Assembly: GCA_018136815.1 (NCBI GenBank) | Contig: CM030943.1 | Span: 2,101,157 to 2,136,869, forward strand | DNA: 35,713 nucleotides | Direction of reading: 5' to 3' | Source of the DNA: Isochrysis galbana | Lineage: Eukaryota > Haptophyta > Isochrysidales > Isochrysidaceae | Shown here: in pieces, positions 25,020 through 33,433 of the stretch | Position numbering within the stretch: the first letter of the stretch is position 1 | Layout of the letters: every line of letters begins with the position of its first letter | Notes under the pieces: generated by a model | What the model saw: only the letters and a program-made list of their open reading frames with translations | What the model was told of the DNA's origin: nothing | Databases searched by the model: none | Made by a program: the position numbers and the translations under genes

Positions 25020-26100
25020 TCGGGTGTATGGACAGGGAACGAACGGCGAACGAAGGACTGTGGGGCGGCGAGGCGCTCCTAGCGGCCCTAGTGTGTTGGG
25101 CTTTAAGAGATTGTTAGACCTACAAAGAACTCTTCCCTCAGGGAGGGAGCCTAGGCTGCTTGAGTGCAGCGACGCAGCGAACAACGACGGACAAAGAGCC
25201 TGAGAACAACAGGATACACCGACTCACGAACACACCGGAATCATTCACCCAAACAAAGCAAATTATCAAGCAACCGCGACCCCAAATCACCGATAACTCA
25301 AACACGTCGCGAGAGACGGAGAGAGAGAGCGAGAGAGAGACTCCGCAGCGACGGCCGGAGCGTGTCTCCGTTGTAACTTCCCACGTAGCGGAGAGTCCGA
25401 AGGGGAGCGTCATGTCGCGCGACCACGGCGATCACTTTGGATACAGATCGCAACGAGATGTCTTCACGACCGAATAAATCTTGCCGTTGAGCGTGAACCT
25501 TCTAGACGCTTCTAACGAACAACCCTGAGTAGTAACCAAGGGGAAGAAACACCAAAGGGGCCAAGGCTTGCATGTAACTTGCATCAAGGGGAAAGATTCC
25601 CTCACCTAGGAAGCGAACCTACACCGATCTCCAAGGGGAGATGGCAAATTAAACCTCAAATCTCGAGCGGCTAGAGCAACCGACTCGCTCGCCAAAACCT
25701 TGACCGAGAAGAAAGAAGCAAGGACCTACAAGCCAAGGGTAGCGGACCTAGGGAATGTGAGAGGAAATTTCCGAACGCCAACGCCAAACGCCGAACGCGG
25801 GGATTCAACGAAACCCTAACCAGGCCAAGCAGAACCTACGAAGAACAGGCCTGGACAACAACGAAAGTCAGCAGGTCCCAAGAAAGAACCGGAACCCAAC
25901 AAGAAACAACAAGCCTTGCAAGAAGCTAAACAAGCCTTCACAAGGTAACCTGAGAGCCTGAGACAAGCGCGCAGCGAGTGACAGGCGACCTGGCTCCTTT
26001 GGGTCAAGATTACCCGAAAGGAGGAAACCTGGAATCTAGACCTGACAAACAGGCTAGAAGGAACGAAACGAGAACTCGAATTCTAGATCGCTAGGGACGA
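25020..26100 (-). promoter_or_regulatory. Retroelement leader and candidate 5' LTR region
   Basis: No host gene was seen. The minus strand just before gag contains GCAGCCTAGG (about 25149-25158) with flanking sequence that recurs at 33405-33433 upstream of a family B fragment, so a leader or LTR segment is shared between elements. A GA repeat lies at 25318-25341. From about 25480 to 26100 the plus strand is A/G/C-rich and lacks T-rich blocks, a composition unlike its surroundings that may be the LTR. No TG...CA ends or primer-binding site could be fixed, and the 3' LTR is in the gap. Confidence 0.35.
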
Positions 26101-26271
26101 ACCCTACCAACCTAGGTATGCCTGAGCTTCACCGTGTGGCCGCACGGCGAAGGACCTGGAATCAAGAGCCTGGAAATCGCATCATCTGGGATGAATGCGA
26201 CACACTTGCAGCGGCTCGGTGGGCTCCGCCGTGGCCGCCGCGGTGGCCTCCTCTGCGGCGGCGGCACGCTC

Positions 26272-26352
26272 CGCGGCGACGAAGAGGCGGTCGAGATGCT
26301 CCTCTCGCACGGCGCCGACCTGCACCGGATCGATACCCAAGGGCAGTGGTGA
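26272..26352 (+). pseudogene. Ankyrin-repeat fragment
   Basis: The frame reads GDEEAVEMLLSHGADLHRID followed by TQGQ, a good single ankyrin repeat (helix, LL, HGAD, loop, D..G). It ends at a TGA right after and passes into a Gly/Pro-coding minisatellite. The expected TALH-type start of the repeat is not in the same frame upstream, so it is a fragment of a decayed or frameshifted gene. The antisense frame is also open and cannot be excluded as the real one. Confidence 0.45.
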
Positions 26353-26600
26353 CAGAGGAGAGGAAGGAGGCGAGGGTGGTGGAGCAGACGGCGGCGAAGG
26401 CGGCGGCGTCATGGGTGGAGGCGGAGGAGGCGGCAACGAGGGTGGCGGCGAAGGCGGAGGCGGATACCTAGGAGGCGGAGGCGAAGGAGGAGGCGGAGAG
26501 GGGGGAAGTGACGGCGGCGGAGAGGGCGGAGGAAGTGACGGCGGCGGAGATGGTGGAGGAGGTGACGGCGGCGGAGAGGGCGGAGGCGGAGAAGGCAATG
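26353..26600 (-). repeat. Minisatellite coding Ser-Pro-Pro repeats on the minus strand
   Basis: Purine-rich GGCGGCGGAGAGGGCGGAGG-type units encode SPPP, PPSPPP and PPSLPPP repeats in a minus-strand frame open from 26598 to 26182. On the plus strand the same units read as Gly-rich. SPPP repeats are typical of algal hydroxyproline-rich wall proteins such as pherophorins. No globular pherophorin domain or signal peptide is visible, so this may be a bare minisatellite or one exon. Confidence 0.6.
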
Positions 26601-26806
26601 GAGGCAGTAGGAGCCGTCTCTCTCTGGTAGGTCGATGAGAGGGGGAGGAGGGGACCCGGGGGAGGGGGCCCCGGGGGAGCGGAGAGACCCCAAGACCTCG
26701 ATTGTTTACGTTAGTGTTTTCGCAATATACGGTAATATTTTCCCCGGTCCCAGGGGTGCCCCCGCGGTTCCCGACCGCCTCTGCGTCCAGAGTCCCCCCG
26801 CGGAAA

Positions 26807-27140
26807 GAGTGAACGCACGGCGTGCACCTTCCTGGAAGTTGCTATGCGCACGCACGGCGCCCCGCGGGGGGGGAAGCCGATGTGCATGCGCACGGCGTGC
26901 ACAATGATTGCAAGCAATCACACGTGCTGCGCAAACGAAACGTCTCGTATATGGCTACTTTACGTTAATGTGGGCCTTAGGGAAAAAAGTTTCTATGCGC
27001 ACGCACGGCGCCCTCGCGAGGGGGAAGTCGATGCGCATACGCACGGCGTGCTCAATGATTGCAAGTAATCACATGTGCTGCGTAAACGAAACATCTCGTA
27101 TACGGCGACTTTATGTTAAAAAAAGTTTCTATGCACAGCT
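26807..27140 (+). repeat. Tandem repeat, about 136-151 bp period, two full units plus partial
   Basis: Units begin GTTGCTATGCGCACGCACGG (26838) and GTTTCTATGCGCACGCACGG (26989), and a third starts at 27125 and stops after about 15 nt. Each full unit contains ACGGCGTGC, TGATTGCAAG, AATCACA, GTGCTGCG, AAACGAAAC and TCTCGTATA in the same order. A partial unit precedes at 26807-26837. Short open frames inside differ between units, so this is non-coding. The unit contains GCGCACGC/GCGTGC palindromic pieces. Confidence 0.85.
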
Positions 27141-27249
27141 TTGTTTTGTACCACTATTGTTCATAACTAAAAAGAAAACAGATTGTGGTCCTCTTTTGAC
27201 GGAACGCGACTTTAGTTACCTCTTTCGTCTTTGGTTTTTGTTTTTTTCG

Positions 27250-27575
27250 TGAGTGATTTTTGTAGCAACTTCGTCGAGTCCCTCCGCGTTCCCAAGCGAG
27301 TCCCCCCGAGTACCCGAGTCTATACCCCGAGTCAACGAGTCAATACAAGTCAAGCACGCGCCTGAGCCACCTCCAGTCGCTTGCCACCCCCCCCCTACAA
27401 GCCTCCTTCCGCACTTCCGCGCCCTCCGTGCGTCGTGCGACGTGCGTCGTTCGCAATGCCCGTAATCACTTCCAACAACATGGGTCCCGAGGAAAGCTCC
27501 CTGAGCTCCCCGCAAGAACCGCGTTGCGCGCTAGCTGCCGGCGCGCCCTCGCAGGCAGGCAATCTCCAAGAGTGA
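27250..27575 (+). repeat. Family B copy 1: retroelement leader and gag start
   Basis: The leader has several CGAGTC repeats (27286-27345). An ATG at 27456 opens a short ORF starting MPVITSNNMG and containing EPRCALAAGAP, ending at a TGA at 27573-27575. It matches copy 2 (28494) in layout and residues. The ALAAGA block is shared with the N-terminus of the intact gag at 24.9 kb, so this is a decayed gag start of a related element. Confidence 0.65.
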
Positions 27576-28319
27576 AAGCAGCCTTGCTCTGACACAGTAG
27601 CACTGGCACTGTGTTGTATTCAGGCCTCTCGGCGTGAATATTTCGGCATGAGCGCGCTCCTTCTTCGTTATATATCGTCTTCTATGTTCGTCGTGGTCAC
27701 GCAAGGCGTGCCGATTCGGGTTCTCCGTGGGCTTCAGTCCTGGTTCGCCGATTTTCGTCTCGAAATTCGAAGATTTGAGTTTTATTTTTACCGTTACCGT
27801 AATTGTCCACGCGTTTAAGGTAAGAGATGCAGGTAACAGAACTGCCCCCCCCCCCCCCCCTTCTTCAGTTCCCTCCCCCTTCTGCAGTTCCCCCCCCTTC
27901 TCCTCAGCGTTCCCCAGCGTCCCTCAGCGTCTCCCAGGGTCTCTCAGCGCCCCCCCCCCTGTCCGTCAGCGATGTCCCGCAGCGCGTCCTGCAGCGTCCT
28001 TCAGTGTTCGGCGTCCTTCAGCGCTGCCCCGCAGCGCTTCCTTCAGCGTCCTTCGGCGCTGCCTCGCGAGACTCGAGGCAGGACTCGCGAGGGCACTGGA
28101 TTTTACTCTGTAGTCCGAGCGTCCGAGCCGGAGTCCGAATTGTGTTTTGACCCCCGAGCCCTCGTTCTCTCGCTCTCTCTCTCTCTCTCCTCTTTTTCTG
28201 GTGGGCACTCCTGAATCTGCTCACCAGAGGGGGTTCGTTTAACGTATGTTTCCGGCCTGTTACCGTGAATGTTTGAGTGCAGAGTGTTTGTTTGTGTGGT
28301 TTTACCCACTGTATCGCCT
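27576..28319. other. Stretch without a gene, with poly-C run and GCGTCC-type simple repeats
   Basis: It includes a run of about 18 Cs at 27843-27860, then about 200 bp of CAGCGTCCTTCAG/CCCCGCAGCG-type simple repeats (27890-28060) and a CTCTCTCTCTCT run at 28171-28189. TTCGCCGATTTTCGTC at about 27744 resembles the start of the family B leader (33360, minus). No conserved ORF was seen. Confidence 0.4.
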
Positions 28320-28640
28320 GTTGGTGACCTGCAGCCCCCTGAGTACCCCAAGCCCCGAGTCTTCCGAGTCAGCCTTTCGAGTCTACGAGTCCCTACGAGT
28401 CCCAAATAAGCGGTATCTGCTCGCCGCGCCCTTTCTTAGATCCTCCGTCTCTCCGATTCGCGTTCCGTGCCACTTTCTCGTCCATTCCACATATGCCCGT
28501 CATTTGCCCTCCCCGTTCTCCCGAAGAGCCCGTTCCGGGCTCCCCGGACGAACCGTGCGCCGCGCTAGCCGCCGGTGCGCCTCCGGAGCTCGTTTCCAAA
28601 GAGGAAACGAGCCTCGCTCCGACACACTGGCAATGACACC
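28320..28640 (+). repeat. Family B copy 2: retroelement leader and gag start
   Basis: The leader 28339-28490 aligns with the reverse complement of about 33200-33365: TACCCCAAGCCCCGAG, TTTCGAGTCTACGAG, CTGCTCGCCGCGCCCTTTCT and the run into the ATG. The ATG at 28494 opens MPVICPPRSPEEPVPGSPDE and continues with CAALAAGAP, ending at a TGA at 28635-28637. A stretch of 22 nt around CGCCGCGCTAGCCGCCGGTG (28556-28578) is identical to the intact gag gene at 24934-24955 on the minus strand. That is direct evidence of common origin. Confidence 0.75.
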
Positions 28641-29398
28641 GACAGTGGTACCCCAGTATCCCATCCCTGCGGGGTGGGGGGGGCGTCCGCGATGGAGTGG
28701 GAGTGGGAGTGAGGGGGGCGCGAGGCCCCCATTGACCCCCACTTACAAAAGTAGGTTGTTTGGGACTCCAGTTAGTAGCCGGCTGCCGGGGCAGGTAGGG
28801 GGAGTCCCTGCGGAATCCTTGGACACCGTGCGAGAGGTGGAATATAGTGGTTAAAAAGTAAACAGTAAACAGAGTGAGTGACCGGGCAACCTCTTCCGCT
28901 CTTGCGTGCGGTGGGTTTTTTTTTCTCGCCCCCCCCCCCCCCCGGCGTCCTCGCCTCTCTCTGGCGCAAGTTCCATTTTTGGGCGTCGCGAGCGGCGGAC
29001 TCCGATGATTGCGCGGCGCAGAGAGAAGAGAGAGAAGAGAGAGAGAAGGGAGGGAGGGGGAGAGAGAGGAAGAGAGAGAGAGAAGAGAGGGAAGGGAGAG
29101 AGAGAAGAGAGAGGGAGGGGGAGCGCGCGCGTCGCGGGCGTGGTGTGGGCGCTTGAGCGGCGGGAGAGGGCGGTGGTGGCGGAGAGATGAGAAAGCGCCG
29201 TCGATCTCTTCTCTCATCTCATCACGGAGGCTGAAGTGCGGAGGGGGTTGGTTGGGGGAGGGGGCGACGAAGAAGAAGGGGGGGGGGGGGGGCGGGTAGC
29301 AAGGGGAGAGGGAGAGGGAGAGGGAGAGAGGGAGGGAGAGATAGAGACACGGAGAGAAAGAGAAGAGAGAGACAGAAAGAGGGAGGGAGAGAGAGAGG

Positions 29399-29430
<32 letters not shown>

Positions 29431-29442
29431 GAGAGAGCGAGG

Positions 29443-29485
<43 letters not shown>

Positions 29486-29497
29486 GAGAGAGCGAGG

Positions 29498-29542
<45 letters not shown>

Positions 29543-29740
29543 AGAAGGCGCTCGATCTCTCTCTTCTCTTCTTCAGTCGTCCCTCTCATCCCGCGCGAGA
29601 CTCGAGAGCCTCTCCCCGCCCCCCTCCCCCCCCCTCCCCCTCCTCCCCAGCAGCAGCGAGGAGTCTCTCGCCAGGCTCCTCCTCCTCCTCTCCTGCAAGC
29701 CCCCTGCCTCCCCCCTCACCCCACCCCCCTTCCCTGGGCA
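28641..29740. other. Low-complexity stretch (poly-C, GA repeats, C/T tract)
   Basis: It holds a run of about 18 Cs at 28928-28945, purine GAGAGA-type microsatellites from about 29019 to 29125 and 29300-29560, a G run at 29278-29291, and a C/T-rich tract at 29560-29735. Long open frames on both strands here encode only RE or SL dipeptide runs and are artefacts of the repeat. A 13-nt palindromic element (GATGAGA...TCTCATC) occurs at about 29185-29222. The last part is presumably the promoter or leader of the next gene. Confidence 0.7.
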
Positions 29741-30696
29741 ATGGCTCCACCGCTGGCGCTGCTGCTCCTCCCCCTCTCTCTCTCCTTCCCCTCCCCCCGA
29801 CGACCTCTCCTCTTCCCCACAGCCTCAAAGGCCTCCTCCTCGCGCTCCGCCTCCGCCGCACTCTCTCTCTCCTCCTTGCCTCCAGAGGACTCACCCGACG
29901 AGGCGGATGCTTCACTCACTCGCGACCTCGCACAGGAACTGGAGACCAGGGAGTTCACCTCCGACCTGTACGCGCACCTCCAGAAGAGGCCAGACTACGA
30001 GACGTCCGCTCTCTACAAATCCCTCCGGTCGCGCGTCGACGTTCCCGACCCAATCTACTCCGACCTCGAGAAGGTCAAGGACCGCGACATGGCCGTGCCG
30101 ACCGTCGGACAGACGCCAACGGAAATCATCGACCTCGTCCTCATCGAGCTCAGGGAAGATCGCTCGTCGTCTGACAACCCGGCCGCTGGTGTCGAGACGC
30201 TCATGCGCTTTTCGGGGCCGGGATCCAGCATCCACATGGGAGGAAAGGTGAGCGCGCGTGAGAGCGTGCGGGCATGCGTGCCGAACCGCTCTGGTGCGTG
30301 CCATTCGCCATTCAGTCCCTGCTGCCCGGCCGCCCACGCAGGTGACGCCACCGATGCTTCTCGACTACTTCCGTGAGTCCAAATATAAGGTGCTCCTCCA
30401 GTGGGTGAGCATCGCCTATCCTAAGAAGCTGGAGCTCTCGCTGGACAAGACGAAGGCTCTGCAGCAGACCAAGCTAAAGACGCCTTCAGGTGTGCGCTTG
30501 CTCCATGCCGCAGTGGCGGCTGCACCAGCCTGCCACGCCGCGAAACTACTGGTCGAGACGGCTGCGGACACTCCCCACGCGCACAGGTGACTGGGTGCCT
30601 GTGACGTTTCAGTTTACCAAGCACGACATTACTGGTGGGCCGATCTGGTTGATTGACCAGGTGCTGGTCAAATCCTCGGTCGAGGACGACGACTAG
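29741..30696 (+). CDS. Unrecognised conserved-looking protein with possible plastid leader, three exons
   Basis: Exons 29741-30247, 30342-30489 and 30587-30696 give 254 residues. Donors are GTGAGC and GTGTGC, acceptors are ACGCAG and GCACAG, and all phases agree. The first 20 residues form a hydrophobic signal-like stretch ending in LSLSFPSPRR, followed by a Ser/Ala/Arg-rich segment. That is the pattern of a bipartite plastid leader (signal peptide, Phe, then transit peptide) or simply a transit peptide. The mature part reads PTEIIDLVLIELRED, ETLMRFSGPGSS, LLDYFRESKYKVLLQW, WVPVTFQFTKHDITGG and PIWLIDQVLVKSS. This recalls small alpha+beta (NTF2-like, DUF4864-type) proteins of algae and plants, where an N-terminal helix, an 'RFSGP'-type loop and a C-terminal 'W.ID.V' strand recur. 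That family guess is tentative, and no function can be assigned. Confidence 0.65.
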
Positions 30697-32313
30697 GACA
30701 GCGGACCAGAGTGCGGGTGGCTGTTGGCGGCCTCAGCACTGAGCCCGCTAGGCCGTGAACTGCTGCCACGGACCAGACATGTGCCACAGAGACGCGCGAG
30801 GGACGGCCGACGTCGCGGCCTGGTAGGACACGCGTGTGCGCTCGCTCTCTGCGCTGGCGCGAGGGCGGAATCGCCCTACGAGCACCTTTGCTGAGATGGG
30901 GTACTGACATGCACCTTCGAGCTCACAGTGGATCGCCACGGAGTGCACAGCCGGAGACCGCTGGAGGTCCGCCGTCGCCGCAGCAGCTATGGGAGATCTT
31001 CCAGATCAGGCACCGCACCGCTGGCGCACCAGCTCACGCTATGTGTATAGGGACCGTTTGTTGCGCTCATTGCCACTTTTCTATCGCTTTGTGGCATCCA
31101 ATTGACTTGAGGGACGCGGGCCGATGACCATTGCTTTTGTGGTATTGCGTCGCGCTCGATTTCGTGTGTTTGGTTGGTCAGGTAGATTTGCACGTGTAAA
31201 AATGCATGCGCGCGCGCGCGTGTGTCCATGTGCGCCGTGGCCGCGATGCGCACATGCGTGATGCTTTGCTATTGCGCGTACATGTGTGTGCTGCTTTGAG
31301 GCACACCGCACACGCGCAATATTATTTGATATTCGCACCGCACACGCGGCCGCGGACCCACTACTTTTTCACGCAGCAAATTTTCTACACCCCTACACCC
31401 GCGGCCCTTCTCCCCCGGCCATCAGTCGACTCCCCCCTATCGCCCTGGCACCATCGCGGTGACCAGGGCGACCGAGATGAGAAGGAGCGACCCCATTGCT
31501 CGCGCTCTCGCTCCAGACCAGACTCTGTCTGCAGACTCGGATAAAACTCCTGTGACTGGCGGAGTGGAGTGGCTGTGACTGTGGCTGTGGACTGGGGCTC
31601 TAACGATTGTTGAGACAGGGAATGAGGCTCTCCAGGGGCGACCGTGCTCACGGAGGGCTGAGCACAGGCGAGCGCTGGGACTGGAGGGAGGCATGGCACC
31701 GGCGGGAGCACTGCTCACACGAGCCTGGACCCTCCATGCTCCAAGTGAGCCATACATCTCATGTTACATCTCATCCCCCACTCACACCCAGCCACACCAC
31801 AGCCACAGCTTCACTCCACCATCCACAAGGGCGGATCGAGAGCGATCACCCCTACCCTAACACACGTGGGGAAGAGAGGAAGATCGGGATCGGAGGATCC
31901 CGATCGGACGGAGAGGATAATGCAACCCGAAGGGAGAAACCAGAAACACGCGAAGGCGGGAAAACAAAGAGAGAGGGCCTCTCTTTGGGAAACCTAAAGG
32001 GCGGCTCTCCCCCTAACCACAACCACAACAACTCCTCTTACAATCCCTCACATCACTATCGAACGCGCACTCACAGTAATACGTAGAGAACTAACATAAA
32101 CGGGACAAGCGCGTGGAGGGTGTGGCAGGAGAAGAAGAAAGAGAAAGCAAAGAAGAGAGCGAGAATGAGAGAAAGCAGGAGAGGAGTGTGTGTGGTGGTG
32201 GGAGGCCAGAGCCAGAGCGAGAGAGCGAGCGCGCGCCTGGTCGTTGGCCACGCTCTCGCGCGCCGCGTTCCCGCCGCTTTTTTTTTAGGTTATAATGATA
32301 GCTCAGCAGCCTT
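30697..32313. other. Intergenic stretch without a gene
   Basis: No protein or RNA gene was recognised. It has a GCGCGC/TGTG purine-pyrimidine stretch at 31205-31260. A perfect 10-bp hairpin GATCGGGATC-GGAG-GATCCCGATC occupies 31882-31905, and an 8-bp hairpin AAAGAGAG/CTCTCTTT occupies 31966-31986. The part 31740-32110 is C/A- then A/G-rich and could be an LTR or promoter of an unseen element; no matching copy was found. A T run at about 32278-32286 follows. Confidence 0.4.
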
Positions 32314-32388
32314 GTACTGATATCAGTACATCGACCCTCAGGGAGCAGGGAGCTGATACTGATGCATCAGTACTGATATCAGTACTGA
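32314..32388. repeat. Cluster of perfect palindromes built on TACTGAT
   Basis: GTACTGATATCAGTAC at 32314-32329 is a 16-bp perfect palindrome. TACTGATGCATCAGTA at 32357-32372 is another. It overlaps a 22-bp perfect palindrome at 32367-32388 (half-site TCAGTACTGAT). All three share TACTGAT half-sites. They lie about 110-190 bp upstream of the conserved start of family A copy 3. Confidence 0.9.
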
Positions 32389-32499
32389 CGGCCCATCCGG
32401 GGAAGGAAGAGAGGGGAGCCGCCTGAGCCCCTCCTTGTTCTCGCATTAGCATTAGTTCCGCGTGCTTCCCTCTACCCCGCGCTAACCCTCGTCCTCATT

Positions 32500-33165
32500 A
32501 TAGGTGTTCGCCGTTGAGGCGCTGGGGAAGACTTGCCCCCAGCGTGGGGGCTGCTTTCGTTCCATCAGCGTTTTCATTTAACATTCAACAAGGGGTGTTC
32601 TACGATTCCCTCCTTGCCTTGTACTTTTTCTTCCCGCGTAACTATCGACTATCGATTCACCGTCGGATGGTCTGTCGCATCGTCGCTCTCTTGTCTCTTG
32701 TCGGCATTCTCTTCCTTGCTGTCTTCCTTGTTTTTGTTGTTTTCCTATCAGTCCGCGGGGAAGATATGTTAGTGTGGGAAGTGTTGGTCGTATGAGTCTG
32801 GTGGCTCTGGTGCGTCGGCCATTGTCGTTCGGGTATCCTTTCGTCTGATCGGCCCTGGTAGCCTCTCGGTCCTCGTTCCTCGTCCTCGTTCTCTTTCTCA
32901 CCCCGCTCTCGTCCCAGTTCTACATTCTTAACAAGCAACTACAACATCAGTACATCGCCCACGCCCTCGCTCACGCTCGGCCTAAGCCAATGTCTGTTCC
33001 GTCGCCGCACTCGCCAACCCTCAAGCCCGCTACACCGCCTCCATCCCTGGATGAGGTGGAGCCCGTCTTTCCATCTGGGTCCTCCTCCCCAGCCAGCCGC
33101 GCCTCCCGCCGTAAACCCTTCCTCCTTTCCGTCGCCGGTCGAATGTGTGGCAACGTTCAATCCGC
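32500..33165 (+). repeat. Repeat family A, copy 3 (leader plus ORF start)
   Basis: It is collinear with 2200-2790: AGGTGTTCGCCGTTG (32502), CCCCCAGCG, GATTCCCTCCTT, a CATCGTCGCTC block, GGGGAAGATA, CTCGTTCTC-rich sequence, then the ORF at 32990. Similarity to family A stops at about 33060-33165, where sequence belonging to an inverted family B copy takes over. Confidence 0.7.
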
Positions 33166-33301
33166 CAAAAGCCAAGGGACGGGCATTGCATTTGGAACGG
33201 AAATGGACGGGAAAGGGGCACGGAACGCGGAGGAGGGAGCAGGGAGCAGGGAGCGCGAGAAAGGGCGCGGCGAGCAGATGCCGCTTGTTTTGGACTCGTA
33301 G
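32990..33301 (+). CDS. Family A ORF, copy 3, running into inverted family B sequence
   Basis: The first ~30 residues (MSVPSPHSPTLKPATPPP, then SLDEVEPVF) match the other family A starts at 930 and 2698. From about residue 55 onward the frame reads antisense family B DNA, so the 103-codon ORF is a chimaera without meaning as a protein. Only the N-terminal part is likely to have been genuine coding sequence. Confidence 0.4.
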   Translation: MSVPSPHSPTLKPATPPPSLDEVEPVFPSGSSSPASRASRRKPFLLSVAGRMCGNVQSAKSQGTGIAFGTEMDGKGARNAEEGAGSREREKGRGEQMPLVLDS

Positions 33302-33433
33302 GGTAGGGGCTCGTAGACTCGAAAGGATCACTCGGAAGCATCAGGGCTTGGGATACTCGGACGGAAATCGGCGAACAAGGACTTGAGCGCCCAGGGACCA
33401 GGGAAGGCCCTAGGCTGCTACAGTGCAACGACA
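33166..33433 (-). repeat. Family B copy 3: retroelement leader and gag start (inverted)
   Basis: On the minus strand, GTCGTTGCACT..AGCAGCCTAGG (33430-33405) matches the sequence just upstream of the intact gag (25173-25149). The leader aligns with 28339-28490, including CTGCTCGCCGCGCCCTTTCT. The start ATGCCCGTC (about 33186) matches MPV of copies 1 and 2 but stops after a few codons, where the family A sequence abuts. It is therefore a truncated gag-start fragment. Confidence 0.7.

Larger units (their letters stand above)
18214..25600 (-). mobile_element. LTR-type (Ty3-like) retroelement with methyltransferase-bearing pol, 3' part missing
   Basis: Reading on the minus strand, it has a leader, gag (25019-22302), an in-frame tail after one TAG (22301-21165), and pol (21201 down to the gap). 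Pol order is methyltransferase-like domain, retropepsin, then a linker typical of the run-up to a reverse transcriptase. A protease directly followed by pre-RT sequence, with no integrase between, points to Ty3/gypsy-like rather than Ty1/copia organisation. LTRs, primer-binding site, RT, RNase H and integrase are not visible. The 5' LTR should lie above 25200 but its ends could not be fixed. The gag and pol frames are intact wherever sequence exists, suggesting a recent insertion. Confidence 0.8.

Noticed and set aside
27890..28060. Possible CRISPR-like array of CAGCG repeats
   Set aside because: The units are short and overlapping, without constant repeat and unique spacers. This is a simple-sequence tract in a eukaryotic genome.
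28393..29589. Long minus-strand frame of almost 400 codons
   Set aside because: Most of it is SLSLS- and PPP-type sequence read from GA/CT microsatellites and homopolymers. It has no domain and spans an unrelated repeat fragment.
29236..29600. Plus-strand frame rich in Arg and Glu upstream of the 29741 gene
   Set aside because: It is translation of GAGAGA/GGGAGA microsatellite. The real gene has its own ATG at 29741 in another frame.
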